NCBI RefSeq assembly: GCF_003290025.1
Contig: NZ_QNHG01000003.1
Location: 800,841-864,840, forward strand
Direction of reading: 5' to 3'
Source of the DNA: Pseudogemmobacter bohemicus
GTDB lineage: Bacteria > Pseudomonadota > Alphaproteobacteria > Rhodobacterales > Rhodobacteraceae
Length of the DNA stretch: 64,000 nucleotides
The notes under the pieces were generated by a model. The model saw nothing but the letters and a program-made list of their open reading frames with translations. It did not search any database and was not told the DNA's origin. How positions within the stretch are numbered: position 1 is the stretch's first letter; the number at the start of each line of letters is the position of its first letter. The position numbers and the translations under genes were made by a program. Positions 46,688-55,539 of this stretch are shown piece after piece.

Positions 46688-48031
46688 TCAGCGTCCCCGC
46701 GCCGCCATGGCGCGGTCCATTGCCGCAAGGGTGCGGGCGCTGGCGCCCTGCTGGCTGTCGAGAAAGGCCTGGATCTGCGCCGGGCTGACGGTCCCGGGCT
46801 GCATCAGTGCCGCTGTCAGCGCGCCGGGCAGATCGGTCTTATCCGCCAGGCTCAGCGCCACACCGGCCTCGCGCGCCTCTTCAAAGGGGAATTCGATGGT
46901 CCAGGTCCAGGGGCCGGTGATCACCGGCTTCATCAGCATCAGCGCCTCGGAAATATTATGGGCGCCGCGCGGGTTGAGGCCGCCTCCGACCACCACCCGG
47001 TCGGCGGGGGAGAGGTAGAAGAACATCTCGCCAAGGCTGTCGCCAAGAAGGACATCGGTGTCGCCCAATGTGTGATCGCTGTCGGGGTGCGCGGTAAATC
47101 CGGCAAGGCCCGGTGGCAGGGCGGTGCTGCGGCGCAGTACCCGCAGCCCCTGCGCGACCAGCCCGTCATAAACCGCATCGAAGCGTTCGGGCGCACGGGG
47201 AACATAGATGAACAGCGGCGGGGCCAGGCCCTGCGCCTGCGCCGCGTCGCGCATGTCGCGGATCACGGTGGCATAGATCGGCTCTTCGACCTCGACCCCG
47301 CTTGCGATGGTGATGATCTGGCCCTCGGGCGCCAGCCAGTGACGGATCGCGCCTGCTGCCGTATCAAGTCCGGCCGGCAGCGGCTGATCAAAGCGCAATT
47401 CGCCGGTGACGGTGATGTTCTCCAGCCCGATCCCCTCAAACCGCGCCTTTTGCAGGCCCGATTTCACGAAGGCGCCCGCCAGCCCCCGGATCACCCTTTG
47501 CCGCAGCCTGAGGCCCTTGCTGTCTCTGGCCAGCGAGGGGGAGGGATATTGCGCATTGCACATGAACAGGGGCATGCTGGCGCGGCGGGCGGCGAAGATC
47601 ATGGCGGGCCATATCTCGATCTCCAGCGTCAGTCCGATGCGGGGGCGAGAGGCGCGGAAGAACCGCCGCCAGCACCAGAACATATCCAGCGGCACCCAGA
47701 TCGCGGCCAGCTGCCCCGAGGCGATCTCGGGCGCGAAAAGCCGCGCGGATTCGCGGCGCCCGGCGGGGGTGAAATGGGTCAGGATCACCTGATCCCCCCG
47801 CGCGAGGCACATGCGGATCAGCGCGGTGGCCGAGCGTGTCTCGCCAAGGCTGACGGCGTGGAACCAGATCGCGCCTTTCGGCAGCGGGCGGCGGTAAAAG
47901 CCGAAGCGTTCGGCCAGGTGGCTTGTGTAATCGGGATCCTTGCGGCCCCTGCGCCAGAGATAGATCAGCACAAGCGGCAAAAGCGGGATCCATAACAGCC
48001 GCCAGAGGATCAGGAAGAGATGCAGGATCAC
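46688..48031 (-). CDS. waaA: 3-deoxy-D-manno-octulosonic acid (Kdo) transferase, copy 1 (GTG start)
   Basis: This 447-residue enzyme transfers Kdo from CMP-Kdo to lipid A at the inner membrane. The N-terminus is a membrane anchor (HLFLILWRLLWIPLLPLVLIYL). The family glycos_transf_N domain follows with IWFHAVSLGETRSATALI and LTLEIEIWPAMIFAARRASMP, and a C-terminal VVGGGLNPRGAHNISEALMLMKPVITGP. GTG 48031 is used: it overlaps the stop of the next gene upstream (GTGA) and begins the anchor directly. It is one of two adjacent Kdo-transferase genes with limited similarity. Confidence 0.88.
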   Translation of the reverse strand: MILHLFLILWRLLWIPLLPLVLIYLWRRGRKDPDYTSHLAERFGFYRRPLPKGAIWFHAVSLGETRSATALIRMCLARGDQVILTHFTPAGRRESARLFAPEIASGQLAAIWVPLDMFWCWRRFFRASRPRIGLTLEIEIWPAMIFAARRASMPLFMCNAQYPSPSLARDSKGLRLRQRVIRGLAGAFVKSGLQKARFEGIGLENITVTGELRFDQPLPAGLDTAAGAIRHWLAPEGQIITIASGVEVEEPIYATVIRDMRDAAQAQGLAPPLFIYVPRAPERFDAVYDGLVAQGLRVLRRSTALPPGLAGFTAHPDSDHTLGDTDVLLGDSLGEMFFYLSPADRVVVGGGLNPRGAHNISEALMLMKPVITGPWTWTIEFPFEEAREAGVALSLADKTDLPGALTAALMQPGTVSPAQIQAFLDSQQGASARTLAAMDRAMAARGR

Positions 48032-49353
48032 GGCTGGCCTCCGGTCACGGGCGCTTTGATCGCGGGCGCTTTGATCAGGGCGACCAGATCGCCCGCCAGC
48101 GGTTGCAGGGCGGCACGGGCGCTCGAAACCAGCGCCTCTGCCTTTTCGCGGCTGCCGGACGGGGGGGCGCTCAACGCGGCTTCCAGTACGGTCGGGTCCG
48201 GGGGGATAGCCTGCGCGAGGCCCGCTGCCGTCAGATCGGCATAGTCGCGGGCGAAATTCGCGACATTCGGCCCGTGAAGGACAGAAAGGCCAAGGCAGAC
48301 TGCCTCCCACGGATTATGGCCGCCGGTCTCGCCCATGGCCCCGCCGACAAAAGCGCGCGAGGCGAGGCGATACCAGAGACCCAGTTCGCCAAAGCTATCC
48401 GCCAGCCAGACGTTTGTATCCGGGCCGGGCAGGCCGCCCTGGCTGCGGCGGATATGGCTGAGACCGGCGGCCTCCAGCGCCGTTGCGATCCCGGGCGCCC
48501 GCGCGGGCAGGCGCGGCACGAGGATCAGCAGCGCCCCCGGATCGCGCGCCACGATGGCGCGGAAGGCCGGGATCAGCACCGCCTCATCCGCCGGATGGGT
48601 GGAGGCGGCGGTGATCACCGCGCGCCCCGCCAGCCTCTCGTGCATGAGGGCGCATTGCGCGGTGTCGGCCCCCAGCGGCTCGGCCGCGGGTTTCAGCGAA
48701 CGGCCTTCGCGCACCGCCTGGGCGCCAAGACTGCGCAGGTTCAGGGCGCTGTCGCGATCCTGCGCCTCGATAAGAGAGAAGCGCGCCATCACATCGCGGT
48801 AAAGGCCGCTGAGGCGCTTGCGTTTCCGGAGGCTCTCAGCGTTCATCCTTGCATTGACCCAGGCCAGCGGGATGCCGCGCCGCGCCGTGTCGCAGATCAC
48901 CCCGGGCCAGAGATCCTGCTCGGACCACACCGACAGCGCAGGTCGCCAGTGATCGAGGAACTTCGCCACGAAATCCGGCCCGTCCAGCGGCAGGAACTGA
49001 TGCAGCGCGCCTTCGGGCAGGTTCTGCGCGATCACCCCGGCGGAGGAGCGCGCGGTCGAGGTGATCAGAAAGCGCAGATCCGGCGCCTGCGCCTGCATCT
49101 GCGCGATCAGCGGGCGCAGCGCCATCACCTCGCCCAGACCCACCGCATGCAGCCAGACCAGCCGCCCGTCGGGGCGGGGCAGGGTGGCCTCGCCCAGCTT
49201 TTCGCCCATCCGTGCCGGATCCTCGCGCCCCTGCGCCAGCCGCCGGCTGAGAACCCGGCGCATCAGTGGCTGCAAGAGCGGTCTCAGCCAGAGCCAGAGC
49301 CGCAGCTGCCAGCCGCACGCCTTGGGCTTTTTGTCCTGGGTATCGGGCATCAA
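48028..49353 (-). CDS. Kdo transferase, copy 2 (glycos_transf_N family)
   Basis: This 441-residue protein is a second member of the WaaA/KdtA family, here without a clear N-terminal anchor but with a basic, aromatic start (WQLRLWLWLRPLLQPLMRR). Motifs are VWLHAVGLGEVMALRPLI, LSVWSEQDLWPGVICDTARRGIPLA and the C-terminal FVGGAMGETGGHNPWEAV, the family CMP-Kdo site. It sits directly before copy 1 with a four-base overlap. The two probably add successive Kdo or Kdo-like residues to lipid A; which does which cannot be told. Confidence 0.85.
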   Translation of the reverse strand: MMPDTQDKKPKACGWQLRLWLWLRPLLQPLMRRVLSRRLAQGREDPARMGEKLGEATLPRPDGRLVWLHAVGLGEVMALRPLIAQMQAQAPDLRFLITSTARSSAGVIAQNLPEGALHQFLPLDGPDFVAKFLDHWRPALSVWSEQDLWPGVICDTARRGIPLAWVNARMNAESLRKRKRLSGLYRDVMARFSLIEAQDRDSALNLRSLGAQAVREGRSLKPAAEPLGADTAQCALMHERLAGRAVITAASTHPADEAVLIPAFRAIVARDPGALLILVPRLPARAPGIATALEAAGLSHIRRSQGGLPGPDTNVWLADSFGELGLWYRLASRAFVGGAMGETGGHNPWEAVCLGLSVLHGPNVANFARDYADLTAAGLAQAIPPDPTVLEAALSAPPSGSREKAEALVSSARAALQPLAGDLVALIKAPAIKAPVTGGQP

Positions 49354-49508
49354 ACGGGGGTCCGGGCTCTGTTCTGGTCACAGCTTTGGCATAACGCCGC
49401 CGCCAGTGCCAGCAATCCGCCGCATCCGGCCTGCCCGGCCCATACTGCCCTTGCGGAACCGCCTTTCGCACTGGCAGAATAACACGTCTTGAAACCGCTC
49501 CGGTTTCG

Positions 49509-49528
49509 GCATACAATTGCATACAATG
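49509..49528. promoter_or_regulatory. Candidate operator or promoter direct repeat upstream of acnB
   Basis: Two adjacent copies, GCATACAATT (49509-49518) and GCATACAATG (49519-49528), lie 89 bases before the acnB ATG. The inner ATTGCATACAAT is a near-palindrome like GntR-type operators and also contains a TACAAT-type -10 box. The spacer 49354-49616 otherwise holds no gene. Confidence 0.4.
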
Positions 49529-49616
49529 AGCGCGCCGCCGCCTGCCAGAGTTTCCGAAAGAACTCCTCAAGCTTCGGTGTTTCAGCTTGTCGCAGCACGG
49601 AATCGCAGGGATCGTC

Positions 49617-52406
49617 ATGAGCTTGTACACAGACTACCTAACCGAAATCGAAACCCGCAAAACCGAAGGCCTGCACCCCAGGCCCATTGATGATGGTGCG
49701 CTGGTGGCCGAGCTGATCGCCCGGATCGAAGAGGCCGGGAATGCGTATCGCGACGATGCGCTGAAATTCTTCATCTACAACACGCTGCCCGGCACCACGA
49801 GCGCGGCGGGGGTTAAGGCGGCTTTCCTGAAAAAGATTGTGACCGGTACGACGGTGGTTCCCGAAATCACCCCGGATTTCGCGCTTGAGCTGCTGTCCCA
49901 TATGAAGGGCGGGCCTTCGGTCGAGGTGTTGCTGGATGTCGCTTTGGGCGCGGATGCCGCCATTGCCGCGCAAGCGGGCGCGGTGCTGAAAACCCAGGTC
50001 TTCCTGTATGACGCCGATATGTTCCGGCTGCGCGATGCCTGTAAGGCCGGCAATCCGGTCGCGAAATCGGTGCTGGAAAGCTATGCGAAGGCCGAGTTCT
50101 TCACCAAACTGCCGCCGGTCGAGGATGAGATCGGCGTCGTGACCTTTATCGCGGCCGAGGGCGATATCTCGACCGACCTCCTGTCGCCGGGCAACCAGGC
50201 GCATTCGCGTTCCGACCGCGAGCTGCATGGCCAGTGCATGATCACCCCGGCGGCGCAGGCCGAAATTGTCGCGCTGCAAAAGGCGCATCCCGATAAGCGC
50301 GTGATGATGATCGCCGAGAAGGGCACGATGGGCGTTGGCTCCTCGCGGATGTCGGGTGTGAACAATGTGGCGCTGTGGACGGGCAAGCAATCCAGCCCCT
50401 ATGTGCCTTTTGTCAATTTCGCGCCGGTCGTTGCCGGCACCAACGGCATCTCGCCGATCTTCGCCACCACGGTCGATGTGACCGGCGGTATCGGCATCAA
50501 CCTGAAAAACTGGGTGAAAAAGACCGATCAGGATGGCAAGCCGATCCTCAACAATGACGGCAATCCGATCCTGGAACAGGCCTATTCGGTCGAGACCGGC
50601 ACGGTTCTGAAAATCGACGTGAAGAACAAGAAGCTGCGCTCGGAATCCGGGGAAGAGCTGGTCGATGTGGCGGGTTCCTTCACGCCGCAAAAGATGGAGT
50701 TTATGAAGGCGGGCTCGTCCTATGCCATCGTGTTCGGCAAAAAATTGCAGACCTTCGCGGCCCAGACGCTCGGGGTCGAGGCGGTGCCGGTTTTCGCCCC
50801 GAACAAAGAGATCAGCATCGAGGGCCAGGGCCTGACGGCGGTGGAAAAGATCTTCAATCGCAACGCGGTGGGTGTAAGCCCCGGCAAGATCCTGCATGCC
50901 GGATCGGATGTGCGGGTTACGGTGAATATCGTCGGCTCCCAGGACACCACAGGCCTGATGACCGCGCAGGAGTTGGAGGCGATGGCCGCCACCGTGATCT
51001 CGCCGCTGGTCGATGGCGCCTATCAGTCGGGCTGCCATACCGCATCCGTCTGGGACAAAAAGGCCCAGGAGAACATTCCGAAGCTGATGAAGTTTATGAA
51101 CAATTTCGGGGTGATCACCGCGCGTGACCCGAAGGGCGTCTATCATTCGATGACCGACGTGATCCATAAGGTGCTGAACGATATCACCGTGGATGACTGG
51201 GCGATCATCATCGGCGGCGACAGTCATACGCGGATGTCGAAAGGCGTGGCTTTCGGTGCGGACAGCGGCACCGTGGCGCTGGCGCTGGCGACCGGCGAGG
51301 CGACGATGCCGATCCCGCAATCGGTCAAGGTGACCTTCAGGGGCAAGATGAAGCCCTGGATGGATTTCCGCGATGTGGTCCATGCGACCCAGGCGCAGAT
51401 GCTGAAACAGCATGGCGACAATGTCTTCCAGGGCCGCATCATCGAGGTGCATATCGGCACGCTGCTGGCCGACCAGGCCTTTACCTTCACCGACTGGACC
51501 GCCGAGATGAAGGCGAAAGCCTCGATCTGCATCAGCCAGGACGAGACCCTGATCGAGAGCCTTGAGATCGCCAAGCACCGCATCGGCATTATGATCGACA
51601 AGGGCATGGATAATGCGAACAAGGTCCTGCAGGGTCTGATCGACAAGGCCGATGCGCGGATTGCCGAGATCCGCTCGGGCGAGAAACCGGCGCTGACCCC
51701 GGACGATAATGCGAAATATTTCGCCGAGGTGCTGGTCGATCTGGATATCATCGACGAGCCGATGATCGCCGACCCCGACGTGAACAATGCCGATGTCTCG
51801 CGCCGCTATACCCATGACACCATCCGCCCGGTTTCCTATTACGGCGGCACGAAAAAGGTGGATCTGGGCTTTGTCGGCTCCTGCATGGTGCATAAGGGCG
51901 ATATGAAGATCGTCGCTCAGATGCTGAAAAACGTCGAGAAAACAAAGGGTAAGGTTGAGTTCAGGGCGCCGCTGGTCGTCGCGGCCCCCACCTATAACAT
52001 CATCGACGAGCTGAAAGCCGAGGGCGACTGGGAGATCCTCCAGCGCTATTCCGGCTTTGAATTCGACGATCTGCTGCCCAAGAACAAAGCCCGCACCGAG
52101 TATGAGAATATCCTCTATCTCGAACGGCCGGGCTGCAACCTCTGCATGGGGAACCAGGAAAAGGCGGAAAAAGGCGATACGGTGCTGGCCACCTCGACCC
52201 GTCTCTTCCAGGGCCGCGTGGTGGAGGACACCGCCGAGAAGAAGGGCGAGAGCCTGCTCGCCTCGACCCCGGTTGTGGTGCTTTCGGCGATCCTTGGCCG
52301 CACCCCTTCGGCCGAGGAATATAAAGAGGCGGTGGAAGGCATCGACCTGACCCGGTTCGCCCCGCCGCTGGAAAAGCCGGGCCTCGCGCGCTCGGTGCAT
52401 TTCTGA
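49617..52406 (+). CDS. acnB: Aconitate hydratase B (bifunctional, 2-methylisocitrate dehydratase)
   Basis: At 929 residues this TCA-cycle enzyme isomerises citrate and isocitrate through a 4Fe-4S cluster and in AcnB also dehydrates 2-methylisocitrate. AcnB-type order is visible: an N-terminal HEAT-like domain (about residues 1-160), the aconitase 4 domain, then catalytic domains. Cluster cysteines are in GSCMVHKGDMK (about 754) and GCNLCMGNQEKA (about 839-842). ATG 49617 gives MSLYTDYLTEIETRK, the expected start. The gene is flanked by a candidate operator and a terminator and looks monocistronic. Confidence 0.96.
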   Translation: MSLYTDYLTEIETRKTEGLHPRPIDDGALVAELIARIEEAGNAYRDDALKFFIYNTLPGTTSAAGVKAAFLKKIVTGTTVVPEITPDFALELLSHMKGGPSVEVLLDVALGADAAIAAQAGAVLKTQVFLYDADMFRLRDACKAGNPVAKSVLESYAKAEFFTKLPPVEDEIGVVTFIAAEGDISTDLLSPGNQAHSRSDRELHGQCMITPAAQAEIVALQKAHPDKRVMMIAEKGTMGVGSSRMSGVNNVALWTGKQSSPYVPFVNFAPVVAGTNGISPIFATTVDVTGGIGINLKNWVKKTDQDGKPILNNDGNPILEQAYSVETGTVLKIDVKNKKLRSESGEELVDVAGSFTPQKMEFMKAGSSYAIVFGKKLQTFAAQTLGVEAVPVFAPNKEISIEGQGLTAVEKIFNRNAVGVSPGKILHAGSDVRVTVNIVGSQDTTGLMTAQELEAMAATVISPLVDGAYQSGCHTASVWDKKAQENIPKLMKFMNNFGVITARDPKGVYHSMTDVIHKVLNDITVDDWAIIIGGDSHTRMSKGVAFGADSGTVALALATGEATMPIPQSVKVTFRGKMKPWMDFRDVVHATQAQMLKQHGDNVFQGRIIEVHIGTLLADQAFTFTDWTAEMKAKASICISQDETLIESLEIAKHRIGIMIDKGMDNANKVLQGLIDKADARIAEIRSGEKPALTPDDNAKYFAEVLVDLDIIDEPMIADPDVNNADVSRRYTHDTIRPVSYYGGTKKVDLGFVGSCMVHKGDMKIVAQMLKNVEKTKGKVEFRAPLVVAAPTYNIIDELKAEGDWEILQRYSGFEFDDLLPKNKARTEYENILYLERPGCNLCMGNQEKAEKGDTVLATSTRLFQGRVVEDTAEKKGESLLASTPVVVLSAILGRTPSAEEYKEAVEGIDLTRFAPPLEKPGLARSVHF

Positions 52407-52479
52407 TCGGCCGACCGTTCGACCGACAGGCCTTTTGATCGAGGGGCCCTTCGTCCGACGGGCCGGATGATACAGGGAA

Positions 52480-52510
52480 GGGCAGGACCGGCCGCCGGTT
52501 CTGCCCTTTT
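52480..52510 (+). terminator. Rho-independent terminator of acnB
   Basis: A 12-bp stem GGGCAGGACCGG (52480-52491) / CCGGTTCTGCCC (52495-52506), with one G-T mismatch and a 3-base loop, is followed by TTTT. Confidence 0.85.
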
Positions 52511-52524
52511 CCCTTGCCTTCCGG

Positions 52525-53052
52525 TCAGCTGATCTCGGGCCGGCAGATCAGGGCGACAAGGCCATCAAGCGCCTCGCTGCTGCCCCAGGCATTGGTGATG
52601 CCGCCAAAGGGCCAGTCCCCCAGCTTTGGCGCCTCTCCGGGGTTCAGCCAGGTGGTGGCGGCCTCGATTTCACCGGCCTCGGCAGTGGGGTAAACGCTCC
52701 AGCCGCAGCAGGGAGAGGTGCCCTTGAGCAAGGAATAGACCGCTGTGAAATGGCCTTCATCGCCGTTTTCCGGATAGCTGCCTTGCAATATGATATTGCC
52801 ATAGGGGCCATAGCAATCGCTGCGAACGCCGGGGCTGTCATCCTGCAACGCCTCTTGCGGGCCGCAGGCGTAATAGACGTCAAGACCGATCCGTTCCGGG
52901 GCGAACCGGGTCTTGCTCCAGGCATCGACGAAAATGACCCGGTCGAGCGGGCAATCGCGCATGTCAAACGCCGCTGCCTGGCCGGCAAGGAGCGCGCCAA
53001 ATGCGACTATGGCCGCAAAACCAGAGACGCGACGGCGGGGTATATGGGGCAT
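52525..53052 (-). CDS. Secreted cysteine-containing protein of unknown function
   Basis: The 175-residue protein has a signal peptide ending GQAAAFD. The mature part carries six cysteines (DCPLD, YACGP, SDCYGPYG, PCCGW, ICRPE), suggesting disulfides in the periplasm. I do not recognise a family. It converges with acnB across the terminator. Its 5' end overlaps the decayed livF frame, which is in keeping with the latter having lost its original stop. Confidence 0.6.
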   Translation of the reverse strand: MPHIPRRRVSGFAAIVAFGALLAGQAAAFDMRDCPLDRVIFVDAWSKTRFAPERIGLDVYYACGPQEALQDDSPGVRSDCYGPYGNIILQGSYPENGDEGHFTAVYSLLKGTSPCCGWSVYPTAEAGEIEAATTWLNPGEAPKLGDWPFGGITNAWGSSEALDGLVALICRPEIS

Positions 53053-53939
53053 TCTGCTCTCTCTCTTGCCTGATCCGTCCAGAGTAGACGCTGGCGGGCG
53101 GCTGTCATCCGAAATTGCGCATGTGCCCCGCGATCCGGGAGATTTTGCGGGTCGCCGGTGGCAGGAACCGACGCAGCTTGCCTCCGGGCCTGTCCTGGCG
53201 GTCGGGAAACCGGGGCCGCGCCGCCCGGACAGGCCTCGCAGGCCTCGCGGCTGGCCAGATCGGCGGCGAGGCCTGCGAGGGTCGGGCGCCCGTTCCCGAT
53301 CACCACCGCATGCAGCGCCTGTTTCAGCGCCCCCGAAGAATTCTGTTCCGCCACCAGGATCGTCAGCCCGGTCTCACGGTTGAGCCGTGCCAGGGTTGCG
53401 AAAATCTCGGCCTCCACCAGCGGCGCAAGGCCTATCGAGGGCTGATCCGGCAGGAAACCCAAAGGATTGGCCATCAGCCCGCGCCCGATCGCCGCCCTCT
53501 GCTGTTCGCCCCCCGAGGTCAGCCCGGCCCGCGACTGGCGACGCGCGCGCAGGCGGAGGAAGACGTCATAGACCGGGTCCAGCCCGCGCCGGATTTCGGC
53601 CTGGTGCAACCCGGCACCGATGCCGCCCGCGATCAGGTTCTCTTCGATGGTCAGCGAGCGGAACATCCGGCGCCCCTCCGGCACCGGCACCAGGCCCTTG
53701 CGGATAGGGTCATCGGGGCATTTCCTCGTGACATCCTCACCGCGGAAGGTGATGCGGCCGCGCCCGGCAGGCAGCAGGTTCAAGGCCGCATTCAGAAGCG
53801 TCGTCTTCCCCGCCCCATTGGCACCTGGCAGCGCCGCGATCTCGCCCTTATGGACGGTCAGGCTGATCCCGCTCAGCGTGGTGATCGAGCCGGGACAGCG
53901 CATCGACACATCTTCGAATTGCAGGATAGGGTCTGACAT
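53007..53939 (-). pseudogene. Decayed branched-chain amino acid-type ABC ATPase (LivF)
   Basis: ATG 53939 starts MSDPILQFEDVSM, a typical LivF start. Walker A GANGAGKTT is intact. The signature has become LTSGGEQQ, and Walker B reads GFLPDQPSIGL, where relatives have LLLLDEPSLGL, so the catalytic Glu is Gln. The frame then runs about 65 residues past the normal LivF end (after LAADLASREACEACPGG) into low-complexity sequence, so the original stop has been lost. Taken with the ruined upstream transporter genes, it is best read as a pseudogene with an accidentally open frame. Confidence 0.7.
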
Positions 53940-54029
53940 GGCGCCACCTTTCGGGACAGGCGACCCCGGGCTGATCCGGGGTCGCTTTGGGGTCAGTTCG
54001 GGCCGATAACGGTGTCGATCAGCCTCGAT

Positions 54030-54317
54030 GCGGATGGCAATGCCTTTCTCGGCGGCATAGGCCACGGACGATGCCTCGATGATCCGGCGCGATCCAGTCG
54101 GAGACCACGTTCCACTTCCTGCCATCTCATTGCTGGAAGGTGACCCAGCCTTCACACTCATGGTTGCCCCAGGGGGCCTTGATCGAGTGGAAGAGTCCCT
54201 CGGCGCCCGGTTTCTTCACCCGTTCGGGGCTCAGTTGCAGATGTTCAAAGCCCCTGCGGACCTCGTCGCCGGTGAGTGTCCGGTTGCTGAATTTGGCCTG
54301 GGCGATGCGGATCGCCG
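54030..54317 (-). pseudogene. livK-type binding protein, C-terminal remnant
   Basis: The segment reads AAIRIAQAKFSNRTLTGDEV, then RGFEHLQLSPERVKKPGAEG. It resembles the C-terminal part of a LIV-type periplasmic binding protein (family A-L-R-L-A-K, LTGEEVRWGFENL). A frame change near 54127 is needed to reach IIEASSVAYAAEKGIAIR at 54030. The N-terminal two-thirds are absent; the piece is joined in frame to a livH fragment. Confidence 0.65.
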
Positions 54318-54860
54318 CGCGGAACGAGAGCCCCGTGCGGGTAAAGCGGAAGAAGCTGGTCAGCAGCACCACCAGCGCCAGCGCGGCGGCGGCCACCAGG
54401 TCGAAATTCGAGATGAAAAGGCCGTCGATCTCGAAGAGCGCGTTGGAAACCCAGGATCCAGCGCATGGACCTGGCTGCCGCGTATCAGCTGTGCGCCGCC
54501 CTCGATCATCGGGGCAAGGCCCGGTGTCGCCATGAACAAGGTCATCGTCGCGCGATTGGCCAGCGGTCGCAGCACCGCGCACCCTGTCACAAGGCCCAGA
54601 AGCCCCATGATCCCCAGGGTGATCATCCGCGCGACCGCAAAGGGCACCCCATGCTCGACAAGGCGCACAAAGGTCAGCGCGGTGAAAAGCGCCGTCGCCC
54701 CTTGCGCGAAATTCAGCACGTCCGAGGTCTTGCAGATCAGTACGAAACCAATCGCGACCAGGGCAGACATCACCCCCGAAAGCACCCCGCCCACCGCGAC
54801 CTCGACGGCAAGAGAAATGCGCACCAGTCCATCAGGCGGCCCCGGCCAGCAGTTAGGCAT
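54318..54860 (-). pseudogene. livH-type permease, N-terminal remnant
   Basis: From 54860 it reads AVEVAVGGVLSGVMSALVAI, then GFVLICKTSDVLNFAQGATA and NRATMTLFMATPGLAPMIEG, the N-terminal half of a LivH-like permease. A frame change near 54440 leads to LFEIDGLFISNFDLVAAAAL, and FFRFTRTGLSFR then passes directly into the livK remnant at about 54318. The C-terminal half of livH, any livM and the front of livK are missing, which points to one internal deletion in a livH-livM-livK-livF array. Confidence 0.65.
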
Positions 54861-55184
54861 CAGTGCCGAGATAGGTGCGGATCCACATAGCCCCGGGCCG
54901 TTTTGTCGAGTGTCTTCGCGCTGGTGGCAATTTCTCGGGCGCGATCATAGAAATCGAAGGTCTGGAAGTTGGGTGGTCGCCTTTCCCCGAGATGTCCCAT
55001 CCGTTCAGGAGTATCCTGCCAGGGTCCGCCCTGTTCCCTGATCAGCACACCCCAGCGAATTCCTGGATTTGAGACAGTATCCCGGTCCACATCGGTGGGA
55101 AGGCGGCGGCTCCGGGCGGCCTCGGTCAACAGGGGGCGCGTAGCCGGCGAAGGTCGCCCGTATCGACAAGATGCCCGGAGCCGC
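54861..55184. other. Decayed DNA between livH remnant and IS66 scrap
   Basis: An open frame on the minus strand (54860-55252) ends in FDFYDRAREIATSAKTLDKTARGYVDPHL but matches nothing I recognise. No other gene or signal is evident. Confidence 0.35.
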
Positions 55185-55328
55185 CCGAACCGGAAATGGC
55201 CAGATGAGACGAAGGCCCGGATCATGGCCGAGACTTTGAGGCCGGGTGCCACGAAGGATGCTGTCGCGCGGCCCCATGGTGGTCCAGCGAACCACGCTTC
55301 GGCATGGCGGGCGCCGGCACGGCAAGGG
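55185..55328 (+). mobile_element. IS66-type orfA (TnpA accessory transposase protein) fragment
   Basis: The frame reads NRKWPDETKARIMAETLRPG, then ATKDAVARPHGGPANHASAW, close to the family RRWPDEVKARIVAETLxPGATVNEVARRHGLxxNHxSAWR of IS66 accessory proteins. It has no proper start or stop and no orfB or orfC follows, so only a helix-turn-helix scrap remains. Confidence 0.75.
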
Positions 55329-55539
55329 TGGGGGCGGTCAATTCACCCTAGACGCCGTGCCTGGCAGAGGTTTGCCGGGGCCTGGTTCGGACCATTGGGC
55401 GGGCACAACGCCTTTCCGGCCCTCGGGCTGGTGCTTGCCTGCGGTGTCCCGCTGCCGCCGCATTGCCACATCCCACAGGTTCCCGGCATGCCGGATTTGG
55501 CCCGGTCTGGCGGCGGCAGGGTTCTCCCGGGCGTCTTCT

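Noticed and set aside
49638..52400. Long open frame on the minus strand opposite acnB (920 codons)
   Set aside because: Same antisense-shadow composition, and acnB is unambiguous.
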